This document shows, in pieces, positions 7,032 to 15,758 of a stretch of DNA of 52,177 bases. Both the position numbers and the translations under genes were made by a program. The notes below the pieces were generated by a model. That model saw only the letters and a list, made by a program, of their open reading frames with translations. It did no database searches and was not told the origin of the DNA. This DNA comes from Candidatus Methylomirabilota bacterium (GTDB taxonomy: Bacteria; Methylomirabilota; Methylomirabilia; Methylomirabilales; 2-02-FULL-66-22), in contig JAPLLC010000118.1 in assembly GCA_026387775.1 (NCBI GenBank), positions 1-52,177 of the forward strand, read 5' to 3'. Within the stretch, counting starts at the first letter, position 1. The number at the start of each line of letters is the position of its first letter.

Positions 7032-7910
7032 TCAGAGTCTGAGCTTGGCCGGCAGATATTTCGCGATCAGCGCATCGTAATAGGGTCGAAGCGCCACGGG
7101 ATCGGGAGGAACGGGACTCTTCGAATAGAGATCGTAGGGGTTGAACCGGCGCACCCACTCGAACATCCGCTTGTCGTGCTCGTTCATCAGGTATGTGTAC
7201 GCCCCCTCCCGGTGTGCCGCGTAGAACGAGTGATAGCGCAGCATGTAGAGCCCCTCTTCCGGCAGGTGGCCTTTCACGACATTGTAAATGTACTCGTCAT
7301 GCCCCCAGGACAGGTGCACCTTGTCGAGCCCGCACCCCTCTTCGTAGACGCCGAGTCGCGTCCGGTACGCCGGATTCCGGTCGTCGGGATTCTGCTGAAA
7401 ATACTCCGGGTACACCACTTTGTCGGAAAAGGCGCATCCGACCGCGAATGTGTCCCCGACGACCGCCCACTGGGGCTCGCCGAAGAGACACAGGACCTTC
7501 CCGAGGTCATGGAGGAGCCCGGTGAGGACGAACCAGTCGGGATGTCCGTCGGCCCGGATCGCCTCCGCCGTTTGCAGCAGATGCTGGAGTTGCGAGAGAT
7601 CGGTATCCGGATCCGAATCATCGACCAGCGTGTTCAAGTACTCCATCGCCTCCCAGGTGCTCATGTTCTTGCGGTTCAGGGAGAGAAACTGCTTCTTCTT
7701 CTGTTGCACGAACTCGAGGGTCTGATAGGTGTGATTGATCCGATAGAACTCGCGCACCGTCGCCCTCGGCGGCGCGGCGTAGTTCCGAAACTCCTCTTTT
7801 GCCTTGGGGGTCTTCCCGGACTCGGGATATCGCCTGAGAACATCCTCCTCCCACTCTCCGATACTCTTGAGAGGAGAATGTTCCTTTGCCGCCCGCGATT
7901 CTTCGCTCAT
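7032..7910 (-). CDS. Myo-inositol oxygenase (MIOX)
   Basis: MIOX is a di-iron enzyme that cleaves myo-inositol with O2 to D-glucuronate. The 292-residue protein carries the whole ligand set of the animal and plant enzyme: H in NHTYQT, the HD pair in [10 protein letters not shown] in SWGHDEYI, H in RYHSFYAAH and the late Asp in NPYDLYSKS. It also keeps the sequences [17 protein letters not shown] and MYGE-like substrate loops. MIOX is common in eukaryotes and patchy in bacteria, so horizontal origin is possible. G+C is lower than in its neighbours. No inositol transporter or dehydrogenase (IolG) is nearby. Confidence 0.95.
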   Translation of the reverse strand: MSEESRAAKEHSPLKSIGEWEEDVLRRYPESGKTPKAKEEFRNYAAPPRATVREFYRINHTYQTLEFVQQKKKQFLSLNRKNMSTWEAMEYLNTLVDDSDPDTDLSQLQHLLQTAEAIRADGHPDWFVLTGLLHDLGKVLCLFGEPQWAVVGDTFAVGCAFSDKVVYPEYFQQNPDDRNPAYRTRLGVYEEGCGLDKVHLSWGHDEYIYNVVKGHLPEEGLYMLRYHSFYAAHREGAYTYLMNEHDKRMFEWVRRFNPYDLYSKSPVPPDPVALRPYYDALIAKYLPAKLRL

Positions 7911-8082
7911 GTGACAACTCCTCTTTCGCCATGGGATTGCATGGCGTTACGTTTCCCGGCCGCTGCTACGCGCGACCGCTCTGAGCTTGCCCCACTAGCC
8001 CGGCGGGGTCAAGAGGAGATCCGAAAAGGAATCCACCGGCCACGCTCGCGCGGGCACAGGTATTTCTCGCAAGAATCCGATG

Positions 8083-8100
8083 ACTGGTGTATATACCACT
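8083..8100. promoter_or_regulatory. Candidate operator palindrome between MIOX and NHL genes
   Basis: ACTGGTGTATATACCACT matches its own reverse complement at 14 of 18 positions. The TGGT...ACCA layout resembles operators of FadR-subfamily GntR regulators such as UxuR/ExuR. It sits 55 bp before the NHL gene start in a divergent intergenic region. A FadR-type regulator is encoded at 17602-18303, but a link is only inferred. Confidence 0.3.
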
Positions 8101-8154
8101 GCATTCCCTTGTGGAAACCCGGGAAGACTCAAACAACAGGAGGCATGGAGAGCA

Positions 8155-9090
8155 ATGGTGTACGGAAAGGGCAAGTACCGATATGAGCTGGTGGAAGGAT
8201 GGGCGAAGCTGCCCGCGGGCGAGTCGTTCATGGACGTGGGCGGGGTCTGCACCGACCCGCAGGGGCGGGTGTACGTCCTGAGCCGGACCGAGTATCCGAT
8301 CACGGTGTTCGATCGCGGCGGCCACGTGGTGTCCCGCTGGGGGAAGGGGATCTTCGCGCGGGCCCACGGGAGCTGCATCGCGCCCGACGGCTCGATCTGG
8401 TGCACCGACGACCGGAACCACACGGTCTGCAAGTACACGCCGGAGGGCACCCTGCTCAAGACCCTGGGGACCAAGGACAAGCCGTCCGACTCTGGGTACC
8501 GGGAGGGGGCGGACCTCTTCGAGCGCCTCGCGTCGATCACCCACGGCGGCGCCCCGTTCAACCGGCCCACGGGGGTGGCGATCGCCCCGTCGGGGGAGAT
8601 CTACATCGCCGACGGCTACGGCAACGCGCGGGTGCATCGGTTCACCGCGGAGGGCGAGCTGATCTCGTCCTGGGGAGAGCCGGGCCCCGGTCCCTCGCAG
8701 TTCCGGCTGCCTCACCACCTGTGCGTGGACAAGACGAACCGCGTCTGGGTGGCCGACCGGGAGAATCACCGGGTCCAGATCTTCCGCGAGGACGGAAAGT
8801 TCATCACCCAGTGGACGGACCTCTTCCGGCCGACGGCCGTCTGCATCGACAAGGACGACGTCGTCTACGTGAGCGAGCTCTGCATGCGGATCAGCGTCTT
8901 CACGATAGATGGTGAGCTCTTGGCGCGCTGGGGGAACGACGGAGATCTCAGCGAGAATCGGCTGCTGGTCGCTCCACACGTGCTGACCGTCGATTCCCAG
9001 GGCGACCTGTACCTGGGAGAGGTGGCCATGACACACGCCAAGCTGAATCGCGGCGCCCGCACCCTGCAAAAGTTCGCCCGGCGGGCGTAA
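8155..9090 (+). CDS. NHL-repeat six-bladed beta-propeller protein
   Basis: The 311-residue protein is made of NHL-type blades: repeated patterns such as GGVCTDPQGRVYVLSR, GSCIAPDGSIWCTDD, GVAIAPSGEIYIADG and HLCVDKTNRVWVADR recur about every 45 residues. It resembles peptidyl-alpha-hydroxyglycine lyase-like and SMP-30/lactonase-like propellers. No signal peptide is seen, so it is probably cytoplasmic. Catalytic identity is unknown; it may be a lactonase or lyase in the sugar-acid pathway suggested by its neighbours. ATG 8155 is preferred to 8080 because GGAGAG precedes it and homology begins there. It is followed by a strong terminator. Confidence 0.8.
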   Translation: MVYGKGKYRYELVEGWAKLPAGESFMDVGGVCTDPQGRVYVLSRTEYPITVFDRGGHVVSRWGKGIFARAHGSCIAPDGSIWCTDDRNHTVCKYTPEGTLLKTLGTKDKPSDSGYREGADLFERLASITHGGAPFNRPTGVAIAPSGEIYIADGYGNARVHRFTAEGELISSWGEPGPGPSQFRLPHHLCVDKTNRVWVADRENHRVQIFREDGKFITQWTDLFRPTAVCIDKDDVVYVSELCMRISVFTIDGELLARWGNDGDLSENRLLVAPHVLTVDSQGDLYLGEVAMTHAKLNRGARTLQKFARRA

Positions 9091-9132
9091 CTCTTTTCGG
9101 TCTTTGGTAGTCCGATCGCGTGATGGGACCTC

Positions 9133-9180
9133 GGGGGAGAATCTGTGGAGGCCATAGCCTCTGGCATTCTCCCCCTTTTT
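9133..9180 (+). terminator. Rho-independent terminator after the NHL gene
   Basis: GGGGGAGAAT (9133-9142) pairs with ATTCTCCCCC (9166-9175), with an inner GGAGGC/GCCTC pairing. A run of T follows immediately (9176-9180). It begins 43 bp after the NHL gene stop. Confidence 0.88.
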
Positions 9181-9312
9181 CCTCTCGCCGTTCGGGAGAG
9201 CCGGCTGCCGAACCTTATTCCCAAGCGACGCTTGAGTTGCTATCTTACCCTGGCGACTCTCCGGATGATCGGTTCGTGCCGCCTCCAGATCGCATCACCC
9301 ATTTGAGTGCCC

Positions 9313-10458
9313 ATGCGAAGCCTTGTGAGCATCACGCGGGTCGGGACCTACGATCCCCGGGCGGTTCTCGAGGCCATGGAGGACTGCCTCGCCCCACTAG
9401 GTGGTATGGGGGCTTTCGTGCGGCCCGGGCAGAGGGTCCTCCTGAAGCCCAATCTTCTCGGTCCCTTCGCAGTCGAAAAGGCGGTCACGACCCATCCCGC
9501 CATCGTTCGCGCCGCCATCCTCCTTGCGCAGGAAGCCGGTGGCACGGTGTTCATCGGAGACAGCCCCGGTGTCGGGAGCCTCGCTTTTGTCGCCAAGGCG
9601 TGCGGGTTGACGCCCGTCCTGGAGGAGACCGGAGCCGAGCTTGCGGACTTCAGCACGCCCCAGGAGTTTGACGGCCCGCACAACATGGTCGCCAAGCGGC
9701 TGACGCTGGCCAAGGCAGTCGCGGATGCGGATGTGATCGTCACGCTCCCCAAGCTGAAGACGCACGGGCAGATGACGTTCACGGGGGCGCTCAAGAACCA
9801 GTACGGACTGATCCCGGGAACCCTGAAGAGCCAGTGGCATTTTCGCTTGCAGCGGCCGCAGTGGCTGGCCGCGCTGATCCTGGACATCCACCGCATCGCC
9901 CGCCCGGCCCTGGCGATCATGGACGGCATCGTTGGCATGGAGGGCAAGGGCCCGAGCGGCGGGCGGCCGCGCTTCCTCGGCGCCATGCTGGCCGGCCGGG
10001 ATCTGGCGGCGGTGGACGCGCTGGCCTGTATGCTGATCGGCCTGGAGCCGCGTTTCGTGCCCGTCCTCGAGGCTGCCCGCACCCAGGGAATCGGAGCGAC
10101 GAGCGTGGCGGAGATGGAGATTGTCGGGGAGGACTGGCGCACGCTGCGGGTGCCCGATTTCGAGAAGGTGTCCGAGCTGGAGGACCTGCTCCGCCTGGTG
10201 CCGCTCCCGAAGAGCCTTCTGAACTGGATCCGGGGACAGTGGACGGCGAGACCTCGGATCATCGGCTCACGCTGCATCCAGTGCGACGTGTGTGCGAACG
10301 GCTGCCCCGTGTCCCCCGCGGCCATCCATCCGGATGCGCCGCCCCACCGGCAGATCGATGACGACACCTGCATCCGATGTTACTGCTGCCACGAGCTCTG
10401 CCCCAACCACGCCATCGAGCTCACGCGCCCCCGGCTGGCACGTTGGCTGCGCCTCTAA
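9313..10458 (+). CDS. DUF362 protein with C-terminal 2x[4Fe-4S] ferredoxin domain
   Basis: The 381-residue protein has an N-terminal DUF362 domain (LLKPNLLGP, THPAIVRAA, GDSPGVGS, VTLPKLKTHGQMTFTGALKN). The C-terminal ferredoxin module has clusters at C321/C324/C327/C331 and C353/C356/C359/C363. DUF362-ferredoxin fusions are widespread in anaerobes and heterotrophs, and their reaction is unknown. The strict THG...GALKN region suggests metal or nucleotide binding. A GTG six bases upstream (9307) is an alternative start, and neither has a clear ribosome-binding site. C358 in CIRCYCC is an extra cysteine within the second motif. The TAA stop abuts a remnant of the palindromic element. Confidence 0.87.
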   Translation: MRSLVSITRVGTYDPRAVLEAMEDCLAPLGGMGAFVRPGQRVLLKPNLLGPFAVEKAVTTHPAIVRAAILLAQEAGGTVFIGDSPGVGSLAFVAKACGLTPVLEETGAELADFSTPQEFDGPHNMVAKRLTLAKAVADADVIVTLPKLKTHGQMTFTGALKNQYGLIPGTLKSQWHFRLQRPQWLAALILDIHRIARPALAIMDGIVGMEGKGPSGGRPRFLGAMLAGRDLAAVDALACMLIGLEPRFVPVLEAARTQGIGATSVAEMEIVGEDWRTLRVPDFEKVSELEDLLRLVPLPKSLLNWIRGQWTARPRIIGSRCIQCDVCANGCPVSPAAIHPDAPPHRQIDDDTCIRCYCCHELCPNHAIELTRPRLARWLRL

Positions 10459-10484
10459 CAGGCTGCTGGAAAAGGCCCATCTGC
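10459..10484. repeat. 26-bp remnant of the palindromic element, copy D
   Basis: CAGGCTGCTGGAAAAGGCCC and the following six bases match the stop-proximal end of the 125-bp element with one mismatch, then similarity ceases. It directly follows the TAA stop of the DUF362 gene (10456-10458), just as the full copies abut their stops, but here on the plus strand. It may be a deletion relic or an unrelated terminator arm. Confidence 0.6.
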
Positions 10485-10505
10485 CGGGGACCCATCCACG
10501 GGTAT

Positions 10506-11498
10506 CTACTTTGCCGCCATGATCTCCTTCACCAGCTCCACGCCGCCCGGAACCTTCGCGGCCAGCTTCTGTCGGACCGGCTCCGTCGCCTGCCGGAGCG
10601 GCTCGCGGTTGATGTCGTTGAACTTCATCCCGGCGTTCTTCAGAATGTTCTCGAATTCCAGGTTGCGGGCGGCCTGCTTCTCCCGCTGCTCCTTCCACGC
10701 CTGCACGGCCGCATCTTTGACCACCTGCCGCTGGCTTTCCGATAATTTTTGCCACGACTTCTCGCTGATGAGGATTTGCCAGGGCTCGAACATGTGACCG
10801 GTCCGGCTGGCGAACTTGAGCTGCTCGTGCAGCTTCGGCTCGTAGATGTACTCGTTGATGTTCTCCATCCCCTCGATCACGCCGGTCTGAAGCGAGGTGT
10901 AGATCTCCCCGAACGCGATCGGGGTGGGATTGGCGCCGATCGCCTTGAAGGTCTCGACATGGACCTCGGACGGCGGCACCCGGATCTTCATGCCCTTGAA
11001 GTCCTCAATCGACTGCACCGCCTTGCTCTTGGTGTAGGTGTACCGGAACCCGGGGAACCCGGACGTGAGCGAGCGCACGCCGATGTTCTTGATCAGCCGG
11101 TCGTTGATCTTGTTAAACACTGGCCCGTCCGCCACGATCCGGACATGCTCCACATCGCGATAGATGAACGGCAGCGCCAGCAGGCCCGCAGACGGCTCGA
11201 ACACCCCCAGGTTGCCCGGGGAGGCAATACACATATCCATGACCCCGGCCATGGTCTGCTCGATCATCTCGCGTTCCTGGCCCAAGGTCCCCCCGGCGAA
11301 CACCTTCATTTCCACGATCCCGCTCTTGTTGGCCAACTCGGCCATCCGATCGAAGGCCACCCCGATGACGCTCGCGGCCTGATTCTGATGTGCCACGCTG
11401 AGCGCGACCTTCTGCTGCGCGATCGCGGGAGTGGTTACCAGAAGACTCAGCAGCAATAGCCCGGCGAGAATCCCTTCTTTACACAGGTGCTTGCCCAT
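10506..11498 (-). CDS. TRAP transporter substrate-binding protein (DctP family)
   Basis: The 330-residue protein has a signal peptide (about residues 1-28, ending TPAIAQQ) and the DctP fold: GGTLGQEREMIEQTMAG, FKGMKIRVPPSEVHVETFKAIGANPTPIAFGEIYTSLQTGVIEG. The Arg in KIRVPP is the family's carboxylate-binding residue. It captures an organic or sugar acid in the periplasm for the DctQM permease. ATG 11498 follows AAGGAGGG. It is the last gene of a minus-strand operon with dctM, dctQ, a dehydratase, a dehydrogenase and transketolase, so the ligand is probably the substrate of those enzymes. Confidence 0.93.
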   Translation of the reverse strand: MGKHLCKEGILAGLLLLSLLVTTPAIAQQKVALSVAHQNQAASVIGVAFDRMAELANKSGIVEMKVFAGGTLGQEREMIEQTMAGVMDMCIASPGNLGVFEPSAGLLALPFIYRDVEHVRIVADGPVFNKINDRLIKNIGVRSLTSGFPGFRYTYTKSKAVQSIEDFKGMKIRVPPSEVHVETFKAIGANPTPIAFGEIYTSLQTGVIEGMENINEYIYEPKLHEQLKFASRTGHMFEPWQILISEKSWQKLSESQRQVVKDAAVQAWKEQREKQAARNLEFENILKNAGMKFNDINREPLRQATEPVRQKLAAKVPGGVELVKEIMAAK

Positions 11499-11521
11499 CG
11501 GTACCCTCCTTGTTGTTTGGC

Positions 11522-12796
11522 CTACTTGAGCAGCAACTTTGGGAGAAACACGGCCAGTTGCGGGAACACGAGGATGAGGAGCAGCACGGCGGTCAGGATG
11601 CCGATCTGCGGATACAACGTCCAGAGCGTCTCCTTCACCGTCACCTTGCCGATCGCGCACGCCAAAAAGAGCAACATGCCCACCGGCGGCGTCACGAGCC
11701 CGATCACGAGGGCGATGGTGCACGTGATCCCGAAGTGGATCGGGTCGAATCCGAATTTCATTGCGACCGGGAACAGGAACGGCATCACAATGATCAGGAC
11801 CGAAGTGGCTTCCATGAAGCAACCCAGGATCAGCAGAAAGACAATAATGATGAAATGGGCCATCAGCGGCGTGTGGGCCAGCTTCGTGATCCCGGCGGTG
11901 ATCAGGTCCGGCAGGCTCTCCCGCGCCATGATCCAGCTGAAGATGGAGGCAGTGGCCAGGACGCTCACCGCGATCGCGGTCGTTCGAGCGGCGCGCGCCA
12001 GGACGTTCAGCAATTCCCGCCAGGTCAATTCCTTGTACACGAACATCGCCAGAACCACGATGTAGACGACCGCCAGCACCCCCGCCTCGGTTGGTGTGAC
12101 AACCCCGAACTCGATCCCGCCCAGGATGATGACCGCCGTCCCGAGGGGAAAGCCGGCCTCCTTACAGGCCTTCCAGAATTCGTGCCGCGTGGGCCGCGGC
12201 TTCGGGGGAATATTCATGCGCCTGCAGTAGAAGTAATTGTAGAGCATCAGACCCAGGCCGATCATGATCCCGGGCACGAAGCCCCCGAGGAACATCCCCC
12301 CGACCGAAATGCCCGTGACCGCGCCCAGGAGCACCATGAAGAGGCTCGGGGGAATGATGTTCGCGATGCAGGCGGTGGTCGCAGTGAGCGATACCGTGAA
12401 GGGGCGCGGATAGCCTTCGCGCGTCATTGCGCGGATGAGCATGGAGCCGATCGAGGACACATCGGCGGCTGACGATCCGGAGATGCCGGCGAAGATCATG
12501 GCGGAGACCACATTCACCTGCGCCAAGCCCGCCCGCATGTGGCCGACCAAGGCGTTGGCCAGCTTAACGATCCGGTCCGTGAACCCGCTCACGTTCATCA
12601 GTTCCCCGGCCAGGATGAAGAACGGCACGGCCATCAACGGAAACGAATCCAGGCCGGCGAACATCCGCGTGGCTGCAAGCGAGAGCGGCACGCCGGAATA
12701 GAGCAGTGCGGCGAACGCCCCCACGCCGATGGCCAGGGTGATGGGCACGCCCAACAGGAGCAGCACGAAGAAGATCGAGAATGAAATTTCCATCAT
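11522..12796 (-). CDS. TRAP transporter large permease (DctM family)
   Basis: The 424-residue, roughly 12-span membrane protein has the DctM signatures VPFFILAGELMNVSG, AMIFAGISGSSAADVSSIGS, IIPPSLFMVLLGA and the PTEAG helix. It drives sodium- or proton-coupled uptake with DctQ and DctP. Its ATG overlaps the dctQ stop codon (ATGA, 12793-12796), showing tight coupling. Length is normal. Confidence 0.94.
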   Translation of the reverse strand: MMEISFSIFFVLLLLGVPITLAIGVGAFAALLYSGVPLSLAATRMFAGLDSFPLMAVPFFILAGELMNVSGFTDRIVKLANALVGHMRAGLAQVNVVSAMIFAGISGSSAADVSSIGSMLIRAMTREGYPRPFTVSLTATTACIANIIPPSLFMVLLGAVTGISVGGMFLGGFVPGIMIGLGLMLYNYFYCRRMNIPPKPRPTRHEFWKACKEAGFPLGTAVIILGGIEFGVVTPTEAGVLAVVYIVVLAMFVYKELTWRELLNVLARAARTTAIAVSVLATASIFSWIMARESLPDLITAGITKLAHTPLMAHFIIIVFLLILGCFMEATSVLIIVMPFLFPVAMKFGFDPIHFGITCTIALVIGLVTPPVGMLLFLACAIGKVTVKETLWTLYPQIGILTAVLLLILVFPQLAVFLPKLLLK

Positions 12797-13320
12797 GAGA
12801 GTTTGACCTCGTCAATCGGTCCCGGGTCTCCGCGCTGGATGCCCTGGGATGAAGGCCAAAAGTTCTGGAGCACGATCTCCACGAGATACACGAGGCTCAG
12901 TATTGCGCCGACGAGCATGGGCAGGTAAGCCCACCGCATGGGGAGCGGCAAGCTGCTCCAGCGCTGCCGGCCGACCAGGACCACCCCGATCCACAAGGCT
13001 TTCGTCGCGTACGCCAGGAAGAACACGGCACAGCACACCGTAAGGACATCGATCGCCCGGCGGAACCTGTGGGGCAGGCTGGAGTAGATGACGTCCATTC
13101 TCAGGTGTCCATTCTCGGGCACCACATGGGCCGCCCCCAAGAACACCATGGCGATGAACAGGTAGCGCGACAACTCCTCGGCCCAGGTGAGCGAGTCATT
13201 CAGCACGTACCGGAAGACCACCGCCACAAAGCAGACCGCGATAATGACGGCGTAGAGCGCGATCAGGACGGCCTTGTTGGCGCTGCGTACCCCGTTGAAG
13301 AACCGATTCAGCCAGGCCAC
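12793..13320 (-). CDS. TRAP transporter small permease (DctQ family)
   Basis: The 175-residue protein has four predicted membrane spans and the DctQ motifs FRYVLNDSLTWAEELSRYLFIA and HLRMDVI. It bridges DctP and DctM. The GTG start at 13320 is chosen because GGAGG lies five bases before it; an in-frame ATG 15 codons upstream lacks homology. The preceding small ORF's TGA sits 10 bp upstream and overlaps this ribosome-binding site, which implies translational coupling. Confidence 0.88.
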   Translation of the reverse strand: MAWLNRFFNGVRSANKAVLIALYAVIIAVCFVAVVFRYVLNDSLTWAEELSRYLFIAMVFLGAAHVVPENGHLRMDVIYSSLPHRFRRAIDVLTVCCAVFFLAYATKALWIGVVLVGRQRWSSLPLPMRWAYLPMLVGAILSLVYLVEIVLQNFWPSSQGIQRGDPGPIDEVKLS

Positions 13321-13330
13321 CGGCACCTCC

Positions 13331-13522
13331 TCACGTCGGGTCCACCAGGGTTTCGTGCGCGTCACACACCATGGCCTGAACCGGGGTCAGCGACTCCCGC
13401 TTTGCCTGGTTCGCCGGGTCGCGCAGCACGGGTTCCGACACCCAGATCTGGGACAGGGTCAGCGTGTTCTTGCTCCGCCCGCCCATGGCGTGCGCGGGAT
13501 TCACCTCGGTGCACGTCGTCAA
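13331..13522 (-). CDS. Small ORF (63 aa) between dehydratase and dctQ, in frame after the dehydratase UGA
   Basis: The ORF starts at TTG 13522 (TTCTEVNPAHAMGGRSKN...) and ends in a TGA that overlaps the dctQ ribosome-binding site. The same frame is open upstream to the dehydratase stop codon UGA at 13571-13573, with a protein-like translation (AIPLIIETDRDAIGLRL) in between. It could therefore be about 79 codons long if a non-ATG start is used. I do not recognise the family. It lies inside an operon whose other genes are tightly packed, so a real product, or read-through extension of the dehydratase, is plausible. Confidence 0.4.
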   Translation of the reverse strand: MTTCTEVNPAHAMGGRSKNTLTLSQIWVSEPVLRDPANQAKRESLTPVQAMVCDAHETLVDPT

Positions 13523-13570
13523 TCTCAGTCCGATGGCATCCCGGTCCGTCTCTATGATGAGTGGAATCGC

Positions 13571-14731
13571 TCACCGATTCTGATCGAAATGCGTGATCCA
13601 GCCCCTGTCCCACAGGGATGGGAAGTTGTTCGGGATGGCCGGGTGCGCCTTGATCGCTTCGTCGTCCAGGTCCACCCCGAGGCCGGGCTTGGTCGGGATT
13701 TTCCATTTCCCGTGCTCGATCGGCTGGTAGCCGCACACGAATTCGGATCGCCAGGGAACGTCGAATTCGTGAAAGGCCTCCTGCATGAACAGGTTGGAGG
13801 TGCTGATGTCGATGTGGAGCGCGGCCTGTGCGGCCACCGGTCCCACCGAGGCGTGCGGCGCGAAGAAGATGTCCTGCGCCTCGGCCATGGCCGCCACTTT
13901 CTTGGCGGGAAGGATGCCGCCGATGTGGTCCACGTCGAACTGGACGATCTCCGCCGCCCGCATGGCGCAGAAGCGGAAATAATCCGGCAGCGTGTAGAGG
14001 CGCTCGCCGGCGGCGATCCGGATGCGGGTCTTCTCCTTGACCTCTTTCAACAAATCGAGGCTCTCCGATGTCACCGGTTCTTCGAAGAAGCCGATGTTCG
14101 AGACCTGCTCCAGCCGATGCGCTACCTCCAGGGCCGAATGTACGCTCATGCGCCCGTGCCCCTCGATGAACAGCTCCACCCCGGGGCCGACCGCCTCGTG
14201 CACCGCGGTGACGATGTCCAGCGCCAGTTCCAGCTCCTCCCGGGTCAGGTTCTTCGAGGCCGTCCCAAACGGATCGAACTTCAGTGCGCGATAGCCCTTC
14301 TCCACCACGGTCTTCGCCTTCGCAGCGAACTCCCTGGGATCCGCTTTGCCCCCGTACCACCCGTTGGCGTAAGCCGGGATCTCGCGATGCACGATGCCGC
14401 CGATCAGATTGTAGATGGGTTGGCCGAGCGCCTTGCCGATGATGTCCCAGCAGCCGATCTCGATCCCGCTGATGGCCGTCATCGCCACGGCGCCCCCCTG
14501 ATATTGGTCCCGGACCATCCGATGGCACAGGCTTTCCACATCGAAGGGATTCGCCCCAATCACATACCGTTTCTCGAAAAACTCGTGGAGGACTCGCTGG
14601 GTGGCCTCTTCCTGCCACTCCAGGGAGGCCTCGGAGATCCCGACAATCCCCTCGTCCGTGTGCAGCTTGAGGAAGAGATAATTCCGAAGCCCCGCGTTAC
14701 AGAGGAAGGATTCCAGCTTCGTGATGCGCAT
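13571..14731 (-). CDS. Enolase-superfamily sugar-acid dehydratase (mandelate racemase subgroup, DgoD-like)
   Basis: The 386-residue protein aligns along its length with D-galactonate dehydratase-like members of the mandelate racemase subgroup. Predicted metal ligands and catalytic residues are E190-x-H192 (FIEGHGR), E217 (FFEEP), E243 (AAGERL), H269 in FDVDHIGG and H293 in FAPHASVGP. DgoD proper has Asp where E190 stands, and reads PDLSH where this reads FDVDH, so the substrate may differ. Such enzymes dehydrate aldonic acids to 2-keto-3-deoxy acids. Operon partners are a TRAP importer, a zinc dehydrogenase and a split transketolase. The start at 14731 (MRITKLE) is typical of the family. Confidence 0.88.
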   Translation of the reverse strand: MRITKLESFLCNAGLRNYLFLKLHTDEGIVGISEASLEWQEEATQRVLHEFFEKRYVIGANPFDVESLCHRMVRDQYQGGAVAMTAISGIEIGCWDIIGKALGQPIYNLIGGIVHREIPAYANGWYGGKADPREFAAKAKTVVEKGYRALKFDPFGTASKNLTREELELALDIVTAVHEAVGPGVELFIEGHGRMSVHSALEVAHRLEQVSNIGFFEEPVTSESLDLLKEVKEKTRIRIAAGERLYTLPDYFRFCAMRAAEIVQFDVDHIGGILPAKKVAAMAEAQDIFFAPHASVGPVAAQAALHIDISTSNLFMQEAFHEFDVPWRSEFVCGYQPIEHGKWKIPTKPGLGVDLDDEAIKAHPAIPNNFPSLWDRGWITHFDQNR

Positions 14732-14756
14732 GGCCGATGTGCCCTCCGTGTTTTCG

Positions 14757-15758
14757 TCACGCCCGCATGTCGAGCAGAACCTTCATCGCATCCGTCCCGC
14801 CGGCACACAGATCCATCGCGGCCTTGATCTGGGACAGCGGGAGGACGTGGCTGATCAGCGACTCCGCCTGTATAGCGCCTTGTTCGAGGAGCGCCACAGC
14901 CGCGGGGAAATCCCCGGCCGCATACACCCGCGAGCCGCGCAACTCCAACTCTTTCAGGAGGACTTGGGCCAACTCGACCGGCGGCGGGTCCGGGAAGAAC
15001 CCGACCACGAGCAGCGTCCCGCGGGGCCGGACCGACCGGATGGCGCGGGAGATCCCCGGCACGGACCCGCTTACCTCGAAGACGATGTCCATGCCGAGAC
15101 TGGTGTCCTGCTGCGCGGGATCGCGGGCGTCGAGGACCTCAAACCCCAACTGGCGCGCGATCGCCAGCCGGCCCGGGCTCACCTCAACGACCACGGTGCG
15201 GGTCGCACCGGCCCGCCGGGCCACTTGCGCAACAAGGAGGCCGATGGGACCCGCCCCGATCACCATCACGCTGTCGCCGACGTTCGGATGGGCGCGCCGG
15301 ACCACGTGGACCGCGACGGCCAGCGGTTCGACCGCTGCCGCGAGCCGGTCCGGGAGGCCGTCCGGCACGAGGTGAATCCGGTTCACCCCGACCACGGCAC
15401 ATTCGGCGAACACGCCATCCACGTGCACCCCGCGCACGCGGAGATGTTCGCAGACGTGCGCGTACCCGCGCAGGCAGGTCGGACACTGGCCGCAATTGAT
15501 GATGGGCTCCGCGACGACCCGGCGGCCCACGAGCCCGCGATGTGCGGTGTCAGCTACCTCGGCCACCACGCCCATGAATTCGTGTCCCGGGATCAGCGCG
15601 TCCGGCGCGTCCTTCCGCTTGCCTTCGGCCAGGTGAATGTCGGTCCCGCAGATACCGGCGAGCTTCACATAGATCAGCGCCTCGCCCGGTTGGAGCGCGG
15701 GAACCGCCCGATCCTCCACCGTGAGGCCGGTCTCTTTCCGGTAGACGGCCGCCTTCAC
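14757..15758 (-). CDS. Zinc-dependent medium-chain alcohol/polyol dehydrogenase
   Basis: The 333-residue enzyme has GICGTDIHLAEG and PGHEFMG for catalytic zinc, structural-zinc cysteines in CGQCPTCLRGYAHVC and the Rossmann motif GAGPIGLL. Family members oxidise polyols, sugar acids or threonine. The GTG start at 15758 overlaps the transketolase stop codon (GTGA), so it is translationally coupled. In the operon it probably oxidises a hydroxyl to a ketone before or after dehydration, producing a substrate for transketolase; this order is inferred. Confidence 0.88.
   Translation of the reverse strand: MKAAVYRKETGLTVEDRAVPALQPGEALIYVKLAGICGTDIHLAEGKRKDAPDALIPGHEFMGVVAEVADTAHRGLVGRRVVAEPIINCGQCPTCLRGYAHVCEHLRVRGVHVDGVFAECAVVGVNRIHLVPDGLPDRLAAAVEPLAVAVHVVRRAHPNVGDSVMVIGAGPIGLLVAQVARRAGATRTVVVEVSPGRLAIARQLGFEVLDARDPAQQDTSLGMDIVFEVSGSVPGISRAIRSVRPRGTLLVVGFFPDPPPVELAQVLLKELELRGSRVYAAGDFPAAVALLEQGAIQAESLISHVLPLSQIKAAMDLCAGGTDAMKVLLDMRA

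Noticed and set aside
13571-13573. Selenocysteine or programmed read-through at the dehydratase UGA
   Set aside because: No SECIS-like hairpin was evident, and DgoD-like proteins end at this point. It was kept only as an alternative in a finding.
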